Assembly (NCBI RefSeq): GCF_019218295.1
Contig: NZ_JAHUZF010000002.1
Span: 62,001-126,000, forward strand
Direction: 5' to 3'
Source: Maritimibacter sp. DP1N21-5
Lineage (GTDB): Bacteria; Pseudomonadota; Alphaproteobacteria; Rhodobacterales; Rhodobacteraceae
Length of the DNA: 64,000 nt
Shown here: positions 50,985 through 60,144 of the stretch, piece after piece
Position numbering within the stretch: position 1 is the first letter of the stretch
Layout of the letters: every line of letters begins with the position of its first letter
Program-made: the position numbers and the translations under genes
Notes under the pieces: model-generated
Database searches by the model: none
Told to the model about the DNA's origin: nothing
The model's input: the letters and a program-made list of their open reading frames with translations, nothing else

Positions 50985-51713
50985 TCAGGCAAGCCAGCGG
51001 CGCATGGCCCGTTCGAAGACACCGCCGAAAAACCCGAGAAGGTCGGTTCCCTGTCCCGACTTGAACTGGTGCGGGTCCTCGGCGCCGAGCACCAGCAGGC
51101 CCGGCAGTCGGCCTTCGCCCAGATCGAGCCTCAGGATCGCCTCCGACCGGATCCAGAAGCCCGTGTCACCATAGAGCTTCTGGTCCTGATCCTGCACCTG
51201 CCGCAGCACTACCCCGGGCCCGCCGGCTTCGCGCGAACGTCCGATATAGCGGTCGGAAAATCCCTTGGGCGCAGTGACCAGCACGTCGCCCAGCTTCTCG
51301 ATCGCGGCGCTTTGTTCGTCCTGCTGGCTTTCCAGCACCAGTCGCACGCAATCGACACGCAGGATCTGGGCCACCTCGCCGCCAAGATCGCGCATGAAGA
51401 CCTCGAAATCGGCGGGGTCGAGCATCCGGAGCACGGCGCGGTGGATGATGTTCATCCCGGCCAGATTGTCATAGGCGGCAGCGATCACGCTGCGGTGCGT
51501 ATCCTCGAGCCGGTCGAGTCGCGCTTCGAGCCGTTCCATGGCGATTCCGCGCAGATCGACGATATTCGACCCCATCGCGCGTTCGTTGGCCGCGATCAGC
51601 GCCCGCATGAGATCCTGATCCTCGAGGATGTATTCCGGGGACTTGATCAGCGCCTCGCGCGTGTCTTCGCTGATCGGGGCAAAACTCGACTGCTGCGTCG
51701 TCTGCGTTGTCAT
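50985..51713 (-). CDS. DUF484 family protein
   Basis: 242 aa. The N-terminal part IKSPEYILEDQDLMRALIAA and VDLRGIAMERLEARLDRLED (helical) followed by a GAF-like domain (VLRMLDPADFEVFMRDLGGE, GLLVLGAEDPHQFKSGQGTDLLGFFGGV) is the DUF484 pattern. These proteins regularly lie next to xerC, as here; the biochemical role is unknown. Confidence 0.9.
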   Translation of the reverse strand: MTTQTTQQSSFAPISEDTREALIKSPEYILEDQDLMRALIAANERAMGSNIVDLRGIAMERLEARLDRLEDTHRSVIAAAYDNLAGMNIIHRAVLRMLDPADFEVFMRDLGGEVAQILRVDCVRLVLESQQDEQSAAIEKLGDVLVTAPKGFSDRYIGRSREAGGPGVVLRQVQDQDQKLYGDTGFWIRSEAILRLDLGEGRLPGLLVLGAEDPHQFKSGQGTDLLGFFGGVFERAMRRWLA

Positions 51714-51791
51714 GGGCCTGTCCTGTGACTGCTTCGTTTTTTTGTTGAGCCAAGCTTAGCAGGCTTGATGCGTGATTTCTGCAATTATTTC

Positions 51792-51817
51792 ACGAAAAAC
51801 GGGGGCCGAGGCCCCCG
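51792..51817 (-). terminator. Rho-independent terminator of fsa
   Basis: Perfect 8-bp arms CGGGGGCC/GGCCCCCG (51800-51807, 51810-51817) with a 2-nt loop. On the minus strand the stem is followed by TTTTT. It lies 31 bases after the fsa stop. Confidence 0.85.
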
Positions 51818-51847
51818 CGTCTGTCGTGTTCGTGCAAGCAGACCCGA

Positions 51848-52501
51848 TCAGAGGATCTTGATCCCTGCCGATTTGATATCCTCCAGGAAGGCGTCGAGGC
51901 CCTTGTCCGTCAGCACGTGATTGGCCAGCGCCTTGATCACGGCGGGAGGCGCGGTCATCACGTCGGCACCGATCAGGGCGCAATCCTTGACGTGGTTCAC
52001 GGTGCGGATCGAGGCCGCGAGGATCTGGGTCTCGAAGCCGTAGTTGTCATAGATCGTGCGGATATCCTGGATGAGGTCAAGCCCGTCGTAGGAGTTGTCG
52101 TCCAGACGCCCGATGAAGGGCGAGATGAAGGTCGCGCCGGCCTTGGCCGCGAGCAGCGCCTGGTTTGCCGAGAAGCAGAGCGTCACGTTGACCATGGTGC
52201 CTTCGTCCGTGAGCGTCTTGCAGGCCTTGAGCCCGTCGAGCGTGAGCGGCACCTTCACAGCGATGTTGCCCGAGATCTTGGCGAGCTTGCGGCCCTCGGC
52301 GATCATGTCGGCGGCATCGGTGGCGGTCACTTCCGCCGAGACCGGGCCCGAGACGATTTCGCAGATTTCCTTGGTGACTTCGATGATGTTGCGGCCGGAT
52401 TTCTTGATCAGCGAGGGGTTCGTGGTCACCCCGTCAAGAAGGCCAAGGTCGTTGAGTTCGCGGATCGCGTCCACATCGGCAGTGTCGACGAAAAATTTCA
52501 T
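51848..52501 (-). CDS. fsa: Transaldolase / fructose-6-phosphate aldolase family (TalC/Fsa)
   Basis: 217 aa small transaldolase. [35 protein letters not shown], the Schiff-base Lys in [16 protein letters not shown] (about residue 85) and [20 protein letters not shown] are family hallmarks. It either transfers dihydroxyacetone units in the pentose phosphate pathway or cleaves fructose 6-phosphate; sequence alone does not decide. It is divergent from priA and has its own terminator. Confidence 0.94.
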   Translation of the reverse strand: MKFFVDTADVDAIRELNDLGLLDGVTTNPSLIKKSGRNIIEVTKEICEIVSGPVSAEVTATDAADMIAEGRKLAKISGNIAVKVPLTLDGLKACKTLTDEGTMVNVTLCFSANQALLAAKAGATFISPFIGRLDDNSYDGLDLIQDIRTIYDNYGFETQILAASIRTVNHVKDCALIGADVMTAPPAVIKALANHVLTDKGLDAFLEDIKSAGIKIL

Positions 52502-52685
52502 GGGGGTCCCCCGGGTAAACGATGGCAGATGTTGGCGCTCTCATACAGGAGGCGACTGGGCGCGGAAACCCCTCGGATCGCGAATTTGAACGCGGAGGCG
52601 GATGGAAAGTCGGCGTCGTTTGGGCCTATGTGGACCTCATGAGGATCGGGCACGAATGATAGGCGGTTTCGGACAGGACGAGAGT

Positions 52686-54872
52686 ATGACCTTCTTCGAG
52701 GAAGGCGCACGGGTGTCGGTTCTGACCGCGCAGCCGCTTGACCGGCTGCTGACCTACCGTGCGCCTGAAGGTGGCTGTTGGCAGGGAGCTTTCGTCGAGG
52801 TGCCGCTCGGCCCCCGCCGGGTGCTGGGGGTGGTCTGGGGGGCAGGGGAAGCGGGCTTCGACGCCGCAAAGCTCCGTGCCGTGGGCAAGGTGCTCGACGT
52901 GGCGCCCATGCGTCCCGAGATGGCCGAATTCCTGCGGCGGGTCGGGGACTACACGCTCACACCCATGTCGCAGATGTTGCGCCTCGCGACCCGCGCGCCG
53001 GGGCTCATGGACCCGCCCTCGATGCGAAAGATCTACCGTCTGGGGGGCCGCGAACCCGACCGGATGACCGAGGCGCGGGAGCGGGTGCTCGAAGTGCTCG
53101 AGGCCGAGGGGCGGCTGGGCTTCACGCTGGGCGAACTGGCCGAAGAGGCCGGGGTGACGACGAGCGTGGTCAAGGGCCTCGTCAAGCTGGGATCGGTGGA
53201 AGAGGTCGAAAGCCCCCGCGACCTGCCGTTTCCCTTCCTCGACGCGGAGATGGCCGGCAAGCCCCTGGCCGAGGATCAGGCACGCGCGGCAAAGGCGCTG
53301 CGGGCGGGGATCGAGGGCGGGCGCTTCGGCGCGACGCTTCTGCGCGGCGTTACCGGGTCGGGCAAGACCGAGGTCTACCTCGAAGCGGTCGCGGCCTGTC
53401 TCAAGGCCGGACGGCAGGCGCTCGTGCTCTTGCCAGAGATCGCGCTTACCTCGGAGTTCCTCAAGCGTGTCGAGGCGCGCTTCGGTCAGAAGCCCGCCGA
53501 ATGGCACTCGGGCGTCACCATGACGGAGAGGCGCCGGGTCTGGCGCATGGCGGGCGAGGGAGGCTTCGGGCTCGTCGTCGGCGCGCGCTCGGCGCTGTTT
53601 CTGCCGTTTCGCGACCTTGGTCTGATCGTCGTCGATGAGGAGCATGACACCTCCTACAAGCAGGAGGACGGGGTCCTCTATTCCGCGCGCGACATGGCGG
53701 TGATGCGGGCGTCGATCTGCGAGGCGCAGGTCGTGCTGGCAAGTGCGACGCCCTCGCTCGAGACATGGGCCAACGCCGAAGCCGGGAAATACAAGCGCAT
53801 CGACCTGATCAGCCGCTTCGGTCATGCCGTCCTGCCGGAAATGGCTGCCGTGGACATTCGGTCGGAGGACCTGCCAGCGAACCGCTGGATTTCGCCAACG
53901 CTCATCCGCGCGGTCGAAGGCCGGATCGAGGCGGGCGAGCAGGCGCTCCTTTTCCTCAACCGTCGCGGTTATGCCCCGGTGACGATCTGCCGGGCCTGCG
54001 GACACAAGGTGGGCTGCGATCATTGCGATGCGAATATGGTCGAGCACCGGTTCCTGAAGCGCCTTGTCTGCCACCAGTGCGGCGAGTCGAAACCGATGCC
54101 CGATGCCTGCCCGAGTTGCGAGGCTGAGGGCAAGCTCGCGCCGGTGGGGCCGGGGGTCGAGCGGCTGGCCGAGGAGGTGGCAGAGGTCTTTCCGACGGCG
54201 CGCGTGGCGGTGCTGTCGTCCGACCTCTTCGGATCGGCGCGGGCGCTCAAGGCACAGATCGAGTTGATCGCGGGTGGCGGGGCCGACATCATCATCGGGA
54301 CCCAGATCGTGGCCAAGGGGCACAACTTCCCGCTCCTCACGCTGGTTGGCGTGATCGACGCGGATCTCGGGCTGCAAGGGTCGGACCTGCGCGCGGCGGA
54401 GCGGACGTTCCAGCTTATTCGGCAGGTGGCCGGCCGGGCCGGCCGGGGCGACATTCCCGGCAAGGCGATGCTCCAGACCTTCCAGCCCGAGCATCCGGTG
54501 ATCCGGGCGATCCTGTCGGGCGACGAGGAGGGGTTCTGGAAAGCCGAGGCGGGCGAGCGGCAGGCAGCGGGTGTGCCACCCTATGGCAGGCTCGTGGGCG
54601 TCGTGATCTCCTCGCCCGATCTTGACGCGGCGATGGCGCTGGGAACGGCGCTGGCAAGGGCCGATGCGCCGCTGGTGCAGATCGGCGCGCAGGTCTTCGG
54701 GCCTGCCCCGGCGCCGATCGCCCGGGTCCGCGGGCGCCACAGGGTGCGGCTCCTGATCAAGGCGCCCAAGTCGGTGGCCGTGCAGCCGGCGCTTCGGGCG
54801 TGGCTGTCCCGGGTGCCGGTGAAGGGTGATATCCGGCTGTCGGTCGATATCGATCCGCAGAGCTTCTATTAA
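52686..54872 (+). CDS. priA: Primosomal protein N' (replication restart helicase)
   Basis: 728 aa. The start is ATG 52686 (MTFFEEGARVSVLTAQPL). N-terminal DNA-binding domain first, then a helicase core: Walker A RGVTGSGKTEVYLEA, Walker B VDEEHDTSYKQEDG, GSARALKAQIELIAGGGADI and GRAGRGDIPGKAMLQT (motif VI). The zinc part between motifs IV and V has paired cysteines CRACGHKVGCDHCD and CHQCGESKPMPDACPSCEAE. It reloads the replisome at stalled forks. Confidence 0.96.
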   Translation: MTFFEEGARVSVLTAQPLDRLLTYRAPEGGCWQGAFVEVPLGPRRVLGVVWGAGEAGFDAAKLRAVGKVLDVAPMRPEMAEFLRRVGDYTLTPMSQMLRLATRAPGLMDPPSMRKIYRLGGREPDRMTEARERVLEVLEAEGRLGFTLGELAEEAGVTTSVVKGLVKLGSVEEVESPRDLPFPFLDAEMAGKPLAEDQARAAKALRAGIEGGRFGATLLRGVTGSGKTEVYLEAVAACLKAGRQALVLLPEIALTSEFLKRVEARFGQKPAEWHSGVTMTERRRVWRMAGEGGFGLVVGARSALFLPFRDLGLIVVDEEHDTSYKQEDGVLYSARDMAVMRASICEAQVVLASATPSLETWANAEAGKYKRIDLISRFGHAVLPEMAAVDIRSEDLPANRWISPTLIRAVEGRIEAGEQALLFLNRRGYAPVTICRACGHKVGCDHCDANMVEHRFLKRLVCHQCGESKPMPDACPSCEAEGKLAPVGPGVERLAEEVAEVFPTARVAVLSSDLFGSARALKAQIELIAGGGADIIIGTQIVAKGHNFPLLTLVGVIDADLGLQGSDLRAAERTFQLIRQVAGRAGRGDIPGKAMLQTFQPEHPVIRAILSGDEEGFWKAEAGERQAAGVPPYGRLVGVVISSPDLDAAMALGTALARADAPLVQIGAQVFGPAPAPIARVRGRHRVRLLIKAPKSVAVQPALRAWLSRVPVKGDIRLSVDIDPQSFY

Positions 54873-54896
54873 CCGGAGCTTTCATTAGCGAAAGGC

Positions 54897-55014
54897 GCGG
54901 GCTCGCGCCCGCACAGGTCTTGCGCCCCCTCGCCTTCGGCGAGAGGGCACGAGGGGGGCTTCGCCCCCGCCCCTGCGGGGCTCCCCCGAGCGTATTTGGA
55001 GAAAGATGAAAGGG
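54897..55014. repeat. Hairpin-rich 3'-UTR element, copy 2
   Basis: It begins with the same hairpin as copy 1, GCGGGC-TCGC-GCCCGC (54897-54912), followed by the CCTCGCC/GGCGAG stem, GGGGGC/GCCCCC and CCCCTGCGGGG stems. It ends with CTCCCCCGAGCGTATTTGGA and a GAAAGATGAAAGGG run that abuts the stop of the minus-strand transporter at 55015. The relation to copy 1 (3228-3337) in both hairpin and tail indicates a family of repeats tied to gene ends. Confidence 0.7.
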
Positions 55015-56082
55015 TCAGGCCGGCAGGCCCGCGGGCGTCGCGCGTTGGTCGATGAGGCGGTCGGTCGCCATGGCGCCCACCCACATGAAAAAGAGCGCGA
55101 GCCAGGCGGTGCCCACGAAGATCGAGCCGCCGGTGACGCCTGCGCCGATGGCGCAGCCGCCCGCGAGCATGCCGCCGAACCCCATGAAGGCGGCGCCGGT
55201 GAAGGCACGGCGCATGTTGGCCTCGTTCTCGAACCCCTGAAACCGGAACTCGCCCTTGAGCCAGGAAGCGGCGAAGGCGCCGAGGACGACGCCCGGGACG
55301 AGGCCCACGTCGAACTCGAGGACCGGGTGTTCGGTGAGGAAGAACATGAGCGTGTTGGCCGAAGGTCCGGTGAAGGTGGCGGAGCTGACAGTGACCGGCT
55401 CGAAGGCCGATTGCGCGAGCGTGAATGTGAGCACCCAGCCCAGCGCCACCGAGAAGCCGACGCCGGAGGCGAAGACCAGCCGGCCGGGCCCGATGCGGTT
55501 CCGCCGCGAGATGACGAGGGCGAGAACCGCGAGCGCGAGGCCGATGGCCAGACCCGATCCACGGGGTAGGTGGAGGAGGGTGAGCAGGTTCACGTTTGCG
55601 CCTCCTGGCGTGGTCCAGAGCTGGGCGATCTCGGTCCTGACAGGGGAGAGCCAGCCGTGCAGCGACATCTGCGCCACGACCGCGAAAATGAGGCCAGAGA
55701 CCACAGAACGCAGGTTGCCGGTGGCGGCGAGGACGAGAAGCCGGCCAGAGCAGCCCCGCGCGAGGACCATGCCCACGCCGAACATGAGGCCGCCGAAGAT
55801 GGCGCCGGACCACGATCCGGTGACGGCCATCATCCGCGCGTCCTCTGGCCGAAAGAGGCCCAGGAGCGTGGCGCCCTGAACCCAGACGAGCGCGGTCGAG
55901 AAAGTCAGGAGCCAGACCGCGACCGAAGGGCCCATCTGGCGACGGGCGAATTCCACGGTCGCCGCGCGCAGGCAAAAACGCGAGCGTTGCGCGGCCACGC
56001 CGAAGACCAGTCCGGTGAGAAGGCCGAAGAGTGCGCCGGTAGGGGCTTCGCCGATGCGGTCGATAAGGGGGATGATGTCCAT
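55015..56082 (-). CDS. YeeE/YedE-family membrane protein (thiosulfate/sulfur transport)
   Basis: 355 aa, about nine TM segments in two pseudo-symmetric halves. Each half has the family's cysteine motif: GMVLARGCSGRLLVLAATGN and GMLAGGCAIGAGVTGGS, plus an early Cys in RSRFCLRAATVEF. In characterised relatives (TsuA) these cysteines relay thiosulfate through the membrane. No TusA-like gene is adjacent. It is divergent from the MFS gene, with an FNR-like box 50 bases upstream of its start. Confidence 0.9.
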   Translation of the reverse strand: MDIIPLIDRIGEAPTGALFGLLTGLVFGVAAQRSRFCLRAATVEFARRQMGPSVAVWLLTFSTALVWVQGATLLGLFRPEDARMMAVTGSWSGAIFGGLMFGVGMVLARGCSGRLLVLAATGNLRSVVSGLIFAVVAQMSLHGWLSPVRTEIAQLWTTPGGANVNLLTLLHLPRGSGLAIGLALAVLALVISRRNRIGPGRLVFASGVGFSVALGWVLTFTLAQSAFEPVTVSSATFTGPSANTLMFFLTEHPVLEFDVGLVPGVVLGAFAASWLKGEFRFQGFENEANMRRAFTGAAFMGFGGMLAGGCAIGAGVTGGSIFVGTAWLALFFMWVGAMATDRLIDQRATPAGLPA

Positions 56083-56131
56083 GGCGCGTCTCCTTCGCGG
56101 GAGAGAATGGCGTCAGACGGGTCGCGGTGCC

Positions 56132-56145
56132 TTGATTTGGATCAT
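56132..56145. promoter_or_regulatory. FNR/FnrL-like box
   Basis: TTGAT-TTGG-ATCAT differs at one position from the consensus TTGAT-N4-ATCAA. It is centred 57 bases upstream of the YeeE/YedE start and about 128 bases upstream of the divergent MFS start, so either gene could be oxygen-controlled. Confidence 0.45.
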
Positions 56146-56266
56146 GACATATCGGCCTGATTGAATGTGACCGAATGTGCGGAATTCTTGTGCTGGGCTG
56201 CAGATTTGTTCAATCCGGCACAGTCGGGCGGCTCGCCGCAGGGGCGCCCGCGCTTTATGGAAGATC

Positions 56267-57502
56267 ATGGCCTTCACGAAGATCACCCTCGAAGAGGCGA
56301 AAAGCCTTCCCCGCTGGCGGCAGCCGCAGGTACTGCTGGGCGTCATGGCGGCCGCCATGCCCATCGCCTTTGCGACATGGAACGCGCTTCTGAACAACTT
56401 CGTCATCGAAGTGGCAGGCTTTACCGGGGTCGAGATAGGCTGGCTCCACACCGTGCGCGAAATCCCCGGCTTCCTCGCCATCGGGGTCATCGCGCTTATC
56501 ATTTTCATCCGGGAACAGGTGCTGGGGCTCGTCGCGCTCCTGATGCTCGGGGTCGCCACGGCGATCACGGCGTGGTTTCCGTCGCTCGGCGGCATCCTTA
56601 CCATCACCATGCTCTCGTCCATCGGGTTTCATTACTTCGAGACGATCAACCAATCCCTCCAGCTTCAGTGGCTCGACCGCAAGCGGGCACCGCAGGTCCT
56701 GGGCTGGCTGGTGGCGATCGGGTCGGGAGCGTCGTTGGTGGCCTATGCGCTTCTCGTGGTCACGTGGAAGACCTTCGACCTGAGCTACAACTTCGTCTAT
56801 CTCGTCTCCGGCGGGATCACGGCGCTGATCGCCGGGGCCGCGTTCTTCCTCTACCCGCAGTTCGAAAGCCCCGAGCCACAGCTCAAGACCTTCGTCCTGC
56901 GCCGGCGCTACTGGCTCTACTATGCGCTTCAGATGATGTCTGGCGCGCGGCGGCAGATCTTCGTGGTCTTCGCGGCCTTCATGATGGTGGAGCGGTTCGG
57001 CTTCGAGGTGCACGAGATCACGGCGCTTTTCATCATCAACTTCCTCGCCAACATGATAGCCGCGCCCTTCATGGGCAAAGCTGTCATGAAATACGGCGAG
57101 CGGCGGGTGCTCATGTTCGAATACATCGGGCTGATCGGTGTGTTTCTCGCCTATGGCGGGATCTACTACTTCGGCTGGGGGGTGGCGCTGGCCGCGACGC
57201 TCTATGTGCTGGACCATCTGTTCTTCTCGCTGGCCTTCGCGCTCAAGACCTATTTCCAGAAGATCGCCGATGTGCCGGATATCGCGCCGACGGCGGCGGT
57301 GGCCTTTACCATCAACCACATCGCCGCGGTGTTTCTGCCGGCGCTTCTGGGCTATCTCTGGGTGCAGTCGCCGGGCTCGGTCTTCGGGCTGGCCGCGGGG
57401 ATGGCGGGCGTTTCGCTTCTTTTTGCCATGCTGATTCCGCGTCACCCGGAGAAGGGCAACGAAACGGTGTTGGCCGGGACCGTGCCGGCCCCCGCCGAAT
57501 GA
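56267..57502 (+). CDS. MFS transporter
   Basis: 411 aa with about twelve TM segments. The start is ATG 56267 (MAFTKITLEEAKSLPRWRQP) with GGAAG upstream; a 30-codon extension in the frame lacks family features. Segments include VLLGVMAAAMPIAFATWNAL, GILTITMLSSIGFHYFETIN, FAAFMMVERFGFEVHEITAL and ALKTYFQKIADVPDIAPTAA. The substrate is not deducible. The divergent neighbour is a sulfur transporter and an FNR-like box lies between them. Confidence 0.9.
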   Translation: MAFTKITLEEAKSLPRWRQPQVLLGVMAAAMPIAFATWNALLNNFVIEVAGFTGVEIGWLHTVREIPGFLAIGVIALIIFIREQVLGLVALLMLGVATAITAWFPSLGGILTITMLSSIGFHYFETINQSLQLQWLDRKRAPQVLGWLVAIGSGASLVAYALLVVTWKTFDLSYNFVYLVSGGITALIAGAAFFLYPQFESPEPQLKTFVLRRRYWLYYALQMMSGARRQIFVVFAAFMMVERFGFEVHEITALFIINFLANMIAAPFMGKAVMKYGERRVLMFEYIGLIGVFLAYGGIYYFGWGVALAATLYVLDHLFFSLAFALKTYFQKIADVPDIAPTAAVAFTINHIAAVFLPALLGYLWVQSPGSVFGLAAGMAGVSLLFAMLIPRHPEKGNETVLAGTVPAPAE

Positions 57503-57609
57503 GACGTGCCGCCGGGTGACGGATGCGCGAGCGGGGTTTCGGGGTGACCGGAGGCTGCCTATATCTCACGCAAACGCGACAACTGATCGACACATCTGGG
57601 AGAGACGCA

Positions 57610-58257
57610 ATGTTCGGATTGTTTGAGAAAAACGAAATGGTGAGCGCGGATGCGGCCCTTCCAGGTCGGGACCGTGCCATTCCGACGGCTTCGGAGCACG
57701 CAGTGTTCGGGCGGCCCCTGAGGCTCGACGTGCCCGAGGGGATGGAAGTCGCGATCTTCGCGATGGGCTGTTTCTGGGGTGTCGAGCGCAAGTTCTGGCA
57801 GGTGCCGGGGGTCTGGTCGACGATGGTAGGGTATGCCGGTGGCTTCACGCCCAACCCGACCTATGAGGAAACCTGCACCGGGAAGACAGGCCACACCGAG
57901 GTGGTGCGCGTGGTCTATGATCCCGACGAGGTGAGCTTTGACGACCTTCTGCGGGTGTTCTGGGAGGGTCATGATCCCACCCAGGGAATGCGGCAGGGCA
58001 ATGACCGTGGCACGCAGTATCGTTCGGCGATCTATGCGACGACACCGGATCAGCTTGCGGCGGCCAAGGCGAGCGAAGCAGTCTATCAGGAACGGCTGCG
58101 CGGGGCGGGTTACGGCACCATCACGACCGAGATCGCGGAGGCAGGGCCATTCTACTGGGCCGAGGACTATCACCAGCAATATCTCCACAAGAACCCGAAC
58201 GGCTATTGCGGGATCGGCGGGACCGGCGTGAGCTGTCCGATCGGGGTGGGGGTCTAG
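57610..58257 (+). CDS. msrA: Peptide-methionine (S)-S-oxide reductase
   Basis: 215 aa. The start is ATG 57610 ([19 protein letters not shown]), preceded by GGGAGAG. Catalytic Cys in [14 protein letters not shown] (about residue 55), then [32 protein letters not shown], and [20 protein letters not shown]. The resolving cysteines lie at the C-terminus ([13 protein letters not shown]). It repairs methionine-S-sulfoxide in proteins. The stop overlaps the convergent gene by four bases. Confidence 0.96.
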   Translation: MFGLFEKNEMVSADAALPGRDRAIPTASEHAVFGRPLRLDVPEGMEVAIFAMGCFWGVERKFWQVPGVWSTMVGYAGGFTPNPTYEETCTGKTGHTEVVRVVYDPDEVSFDDLLRVFWEGHDPTQGMRQGNDRGTQYRSAIYATTPDQLAAAKASEAVYQERLRGAGYGTITTEIAEAGPFYWAEDYHQQYLHKNPNGYCGIGGTGVSCPIGVGV

Positions 58258-58709
58258 GCCCCACCAGTGGACTGGGCGCGCCGGAGCGCGCGTTCCAGTC
58301 CGTCGCGAAACCGCGACTTGTCCGCGTTGGAAAACGGTTTCCCGCCGCCCTGACGAAACGAGTCGGCAGCGCGCATGTCGGCCATCAGATCGCGGGTGGC
58401 CAGCACCTGTCCGATGTTGCGCTCGGTAAGCGCTTCGCCGTCGTGTTTCACCACCTGAGCGCCCGCCGCCACGCATTTCGCTGCGAGCGGAATGTCCCCC
58501 GTCACCACCACATCGCCGGGACCGGCACGATCCGCGATCCACATGTCGGCCACATCCGGCCCGTCGGGCACATAGACGACCTCGACCAGCGGGTTTTGCG
58601 AGGGGCGCAGCCCGCCGTTGCAGACGAGCTTCAGCCCGACACGGTGCCGGGTCGCGACCGCTTCGGCCTCGGCCTTGACCGGGCAGGCGTCGGCATCAAC
58701 ATATATCAC
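58254..58709 (-). CDS. YaiI/YqxD family (DUF188) PIN-like protein
   Basis: 151 aa. [20 protein letters not shown] at the start with the conserved Asp pair, [36 protein letters not shown] and GDALTERN-like segments are typical of DUF188. The family is predicted to be a metal-dependent nuclease but is uncharacterised. It overlaps fghA by four bases on the same strand. Confidence 0.92.
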   Translation of the reverse strand: MIYVDADACPVKAEAEAVATRHRVGLKLVCNGGLRPSQNPLVEVVYVPDGPDVADMWIADRAGPGDVVVTGDIPLAAKCVAAGAQVVKHDGEALTERNIGQVLATRDLMADMRAADSFRQGGGKPFSNADKSRFRDGLERALRRAQSTGGA

Positions 58710-59536
58710 GCGTAGAGCGCCTCGGCATGGAAGGCGATATGTTCTTCCATGAAGGTCGAGACGAAGAAATAGCTGTGGTCATAGCCCGGTTGCAGTCGCA
58801 GGATCGCCTGCTGGCGGCGCTGGGCGATGGCCTGCATGAGGGCTTCGGGCATCAGGAGGTCGATGAACTGGTCCTTTGTGCCTACATCCACCAGCACCGG
58901 CCCGTCGAAACCCCGTTCGCGCATGAGGAGCGTGGCGTCATGCGCCTCCCAGGCGTCCTGATCGTCGCCCAGATAGGCGGTGAACTGTTTCTGCCCCCAG
59001 TCCGATGCCGTCGGATTGCAGATCGGCGAGAAGGCCGAGATCGAACAGAACCGCTCGGGAAAGGTCATGCCGATGGTCAGGGCCCCGTGACCGCCCATGG
59101 AATGGCCGGTGATCGCCTGCCGCTCGGGATCGAGAGGGAAATTCTCGAACAATAGCGCGGGCAGGTCCTCGGTGATGTAGTCCCACATGCGGAAATGAGG
59201 CGCCCAGGGGTCTTCGGAAGCGTTGACGTAGAAACCCGCACCCTGGCCAAGGTCGTAGGCCTCGTCGTCGGCCACGCCGGGACCGCGCGGCGAGGTGTCC
59301 GGGAAGACCAGCGCGATGCCGTGCTCGGCGGCCCAGTTCTGGGCGCCGGCTTTGACCATCGCGTTCTCATGGGTGCAGGTCAGGCCCGAGAGATACCAAA
59401 GCACCGGCACTGGACCTTCAAGCGCCTCGGCGGGCAGGAACAGGCCAAAGGTCATCTCGGTGCCCGTGGCGGTGGAGGCGTGGCGATAGACACCTTGAAT
59501 GCCGCCGAAACAGGCGTTCTCCGATATGGTTTCCAT
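58706..59536 (-). CDS. fghA: S-formylglutathione hydrolase
   Basis: 276 aa esterase-D family. The start is ATG 59536 with AAGGAG ten bases upstream. Nucleophile Ser in [15 protein letters not shown] (about residue 146), oxyanion region [18 protein letters not shown], catalytic Asp in [15 protein letters not shown] and His in [17 protein letters not shown]. It hydrolyses S-formylglutathione to formate and glutathione, the second step of formaldehyde detoxification. The glutathione-dependent formaldehyde dehydrogenase gene is not in this window. Confidence 0.95.
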   Translation of the reverse strand: METISENACFGGIQGVYRHASTATGTEMTFGLFLPAEALEGPVPVLWYLSGLTCTHENAMVKAGAQNWAAEHGIALVFPDTSPRGPGVADDEAYDLGQGAGFYVNASEDPWAPHFRMWDYITEDLPALLFENFPLDPERQAITGHSMGGHGALTIGMTFPERFCSISAFSPICNPTASDWGQKQFTAYLGDDQDAWEAHDATLLMRERGFDGPVLVDVGTKDQFIDLLMPEALMQAIAQRRQQAILRLQPGYDHSYFFVSTFMEEHIAFHAEALYA

Positions 59537-59687
59537 GTCCGTCTCCTTTTGATCTCGGCGCAGATGATCATGGAGGGCGATAGAGGGCAAGCCGATTGGC
59601 CCAGGTCGGGGACTGGTGTGGGAGGCATCGTGGCGATCGCCTTTAAGCTCTGGCTTGACGGTGCCAGAGAGGATGGAAGGCATCATA

Positions 59688-59751
59688 TTCAAGATTCTAG
59701 TTTTCTAGAATTCCGGAATCCTGGAATGTCAGAACTCTGGAATTCCAGTAA
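59688..59751. repeat. Degenerate 8-bp tandem array (consensus TCTGGAAT)
   Basis: Eight consecutive octamers can be laid end to end from 59688: TTCAAGAT, TCTAGTTT, TCTAGAAT, TCCGGAAT, CCTGGAAT, GTCAGAAC, TCTGGAAT, TCCAGTAA. Their palindromic tendency also makes nested inverted repeats, for example CTGGAATTCCAG at 59737-59748. It lies in the 282-bp gap between fghA and the DUF202 gene, where nothing else is seen. Confidence 0.6.
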
Positions 59752-59818
59752 CGCGGAAGACCCGAGCCACCCGTCACCCGTGCCGTCCTGAAGACGCGCC
59801 GCCAGAAGGACACCGCCC

Positions 59819-60142
59819 ATGATCGAGAAATTCGACCAGCACGCTTCAAACGAACGCACTTTCCTTGCTTGGGTGCGTACGGTGGTCGCCATCGTCGGAT
59901 TCGGGATCGCAGCCGCGCGGCTCGATGGACGGGCGGGACCCGGCTGGCCCGATGCCGTCGTTCTGGGGACGGGGGCTTTCGTGATCGTCGTCGCCTATCT
60001 GCGCACAAGGATCGTGGCGCGGCGGATCGACTCTGCGACGATGGCCAATGACGAAGGCAGCTTTGCCGACCTGCTCATTGTACTCGTCATGCTGGCGCTC
60101 TTCGCGCTGCTCGGAGCCTTCGTGCTGCGGGTGTCGGTCTGA
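59819..60142 (+). CDS. DUF202 (YidH-like) membrane protein
   Basis: 107 aa with three TM helices: TVVAIVGFGIAAARLDG, GTGAFVIVVAYLRTRIVA and LLIVLVMLALFALLGAFVLR. NERTFLAWVRT near the start is the DUF202 signature. Function unknown. It converges on the AEC gene with two bases between the stops. Confidence 0.9.
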   Translation: MIEKFDQHASNERTFLAWVRTVVAIVGFGIAAARLDGRAGPGWPDAVVLGTGAFVIVVAYLRTRIVARRIDSATMANDEGSFADLLIVLVMLALFALLGAFVLRVSV

Positions 60143-60144
60143 CC

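Noticed and set aside
52626..54740. 704-codon frame antisense to priA
   Set aside because: Shadow; helicase motifs and zinc cysteines are all in the sense frame.
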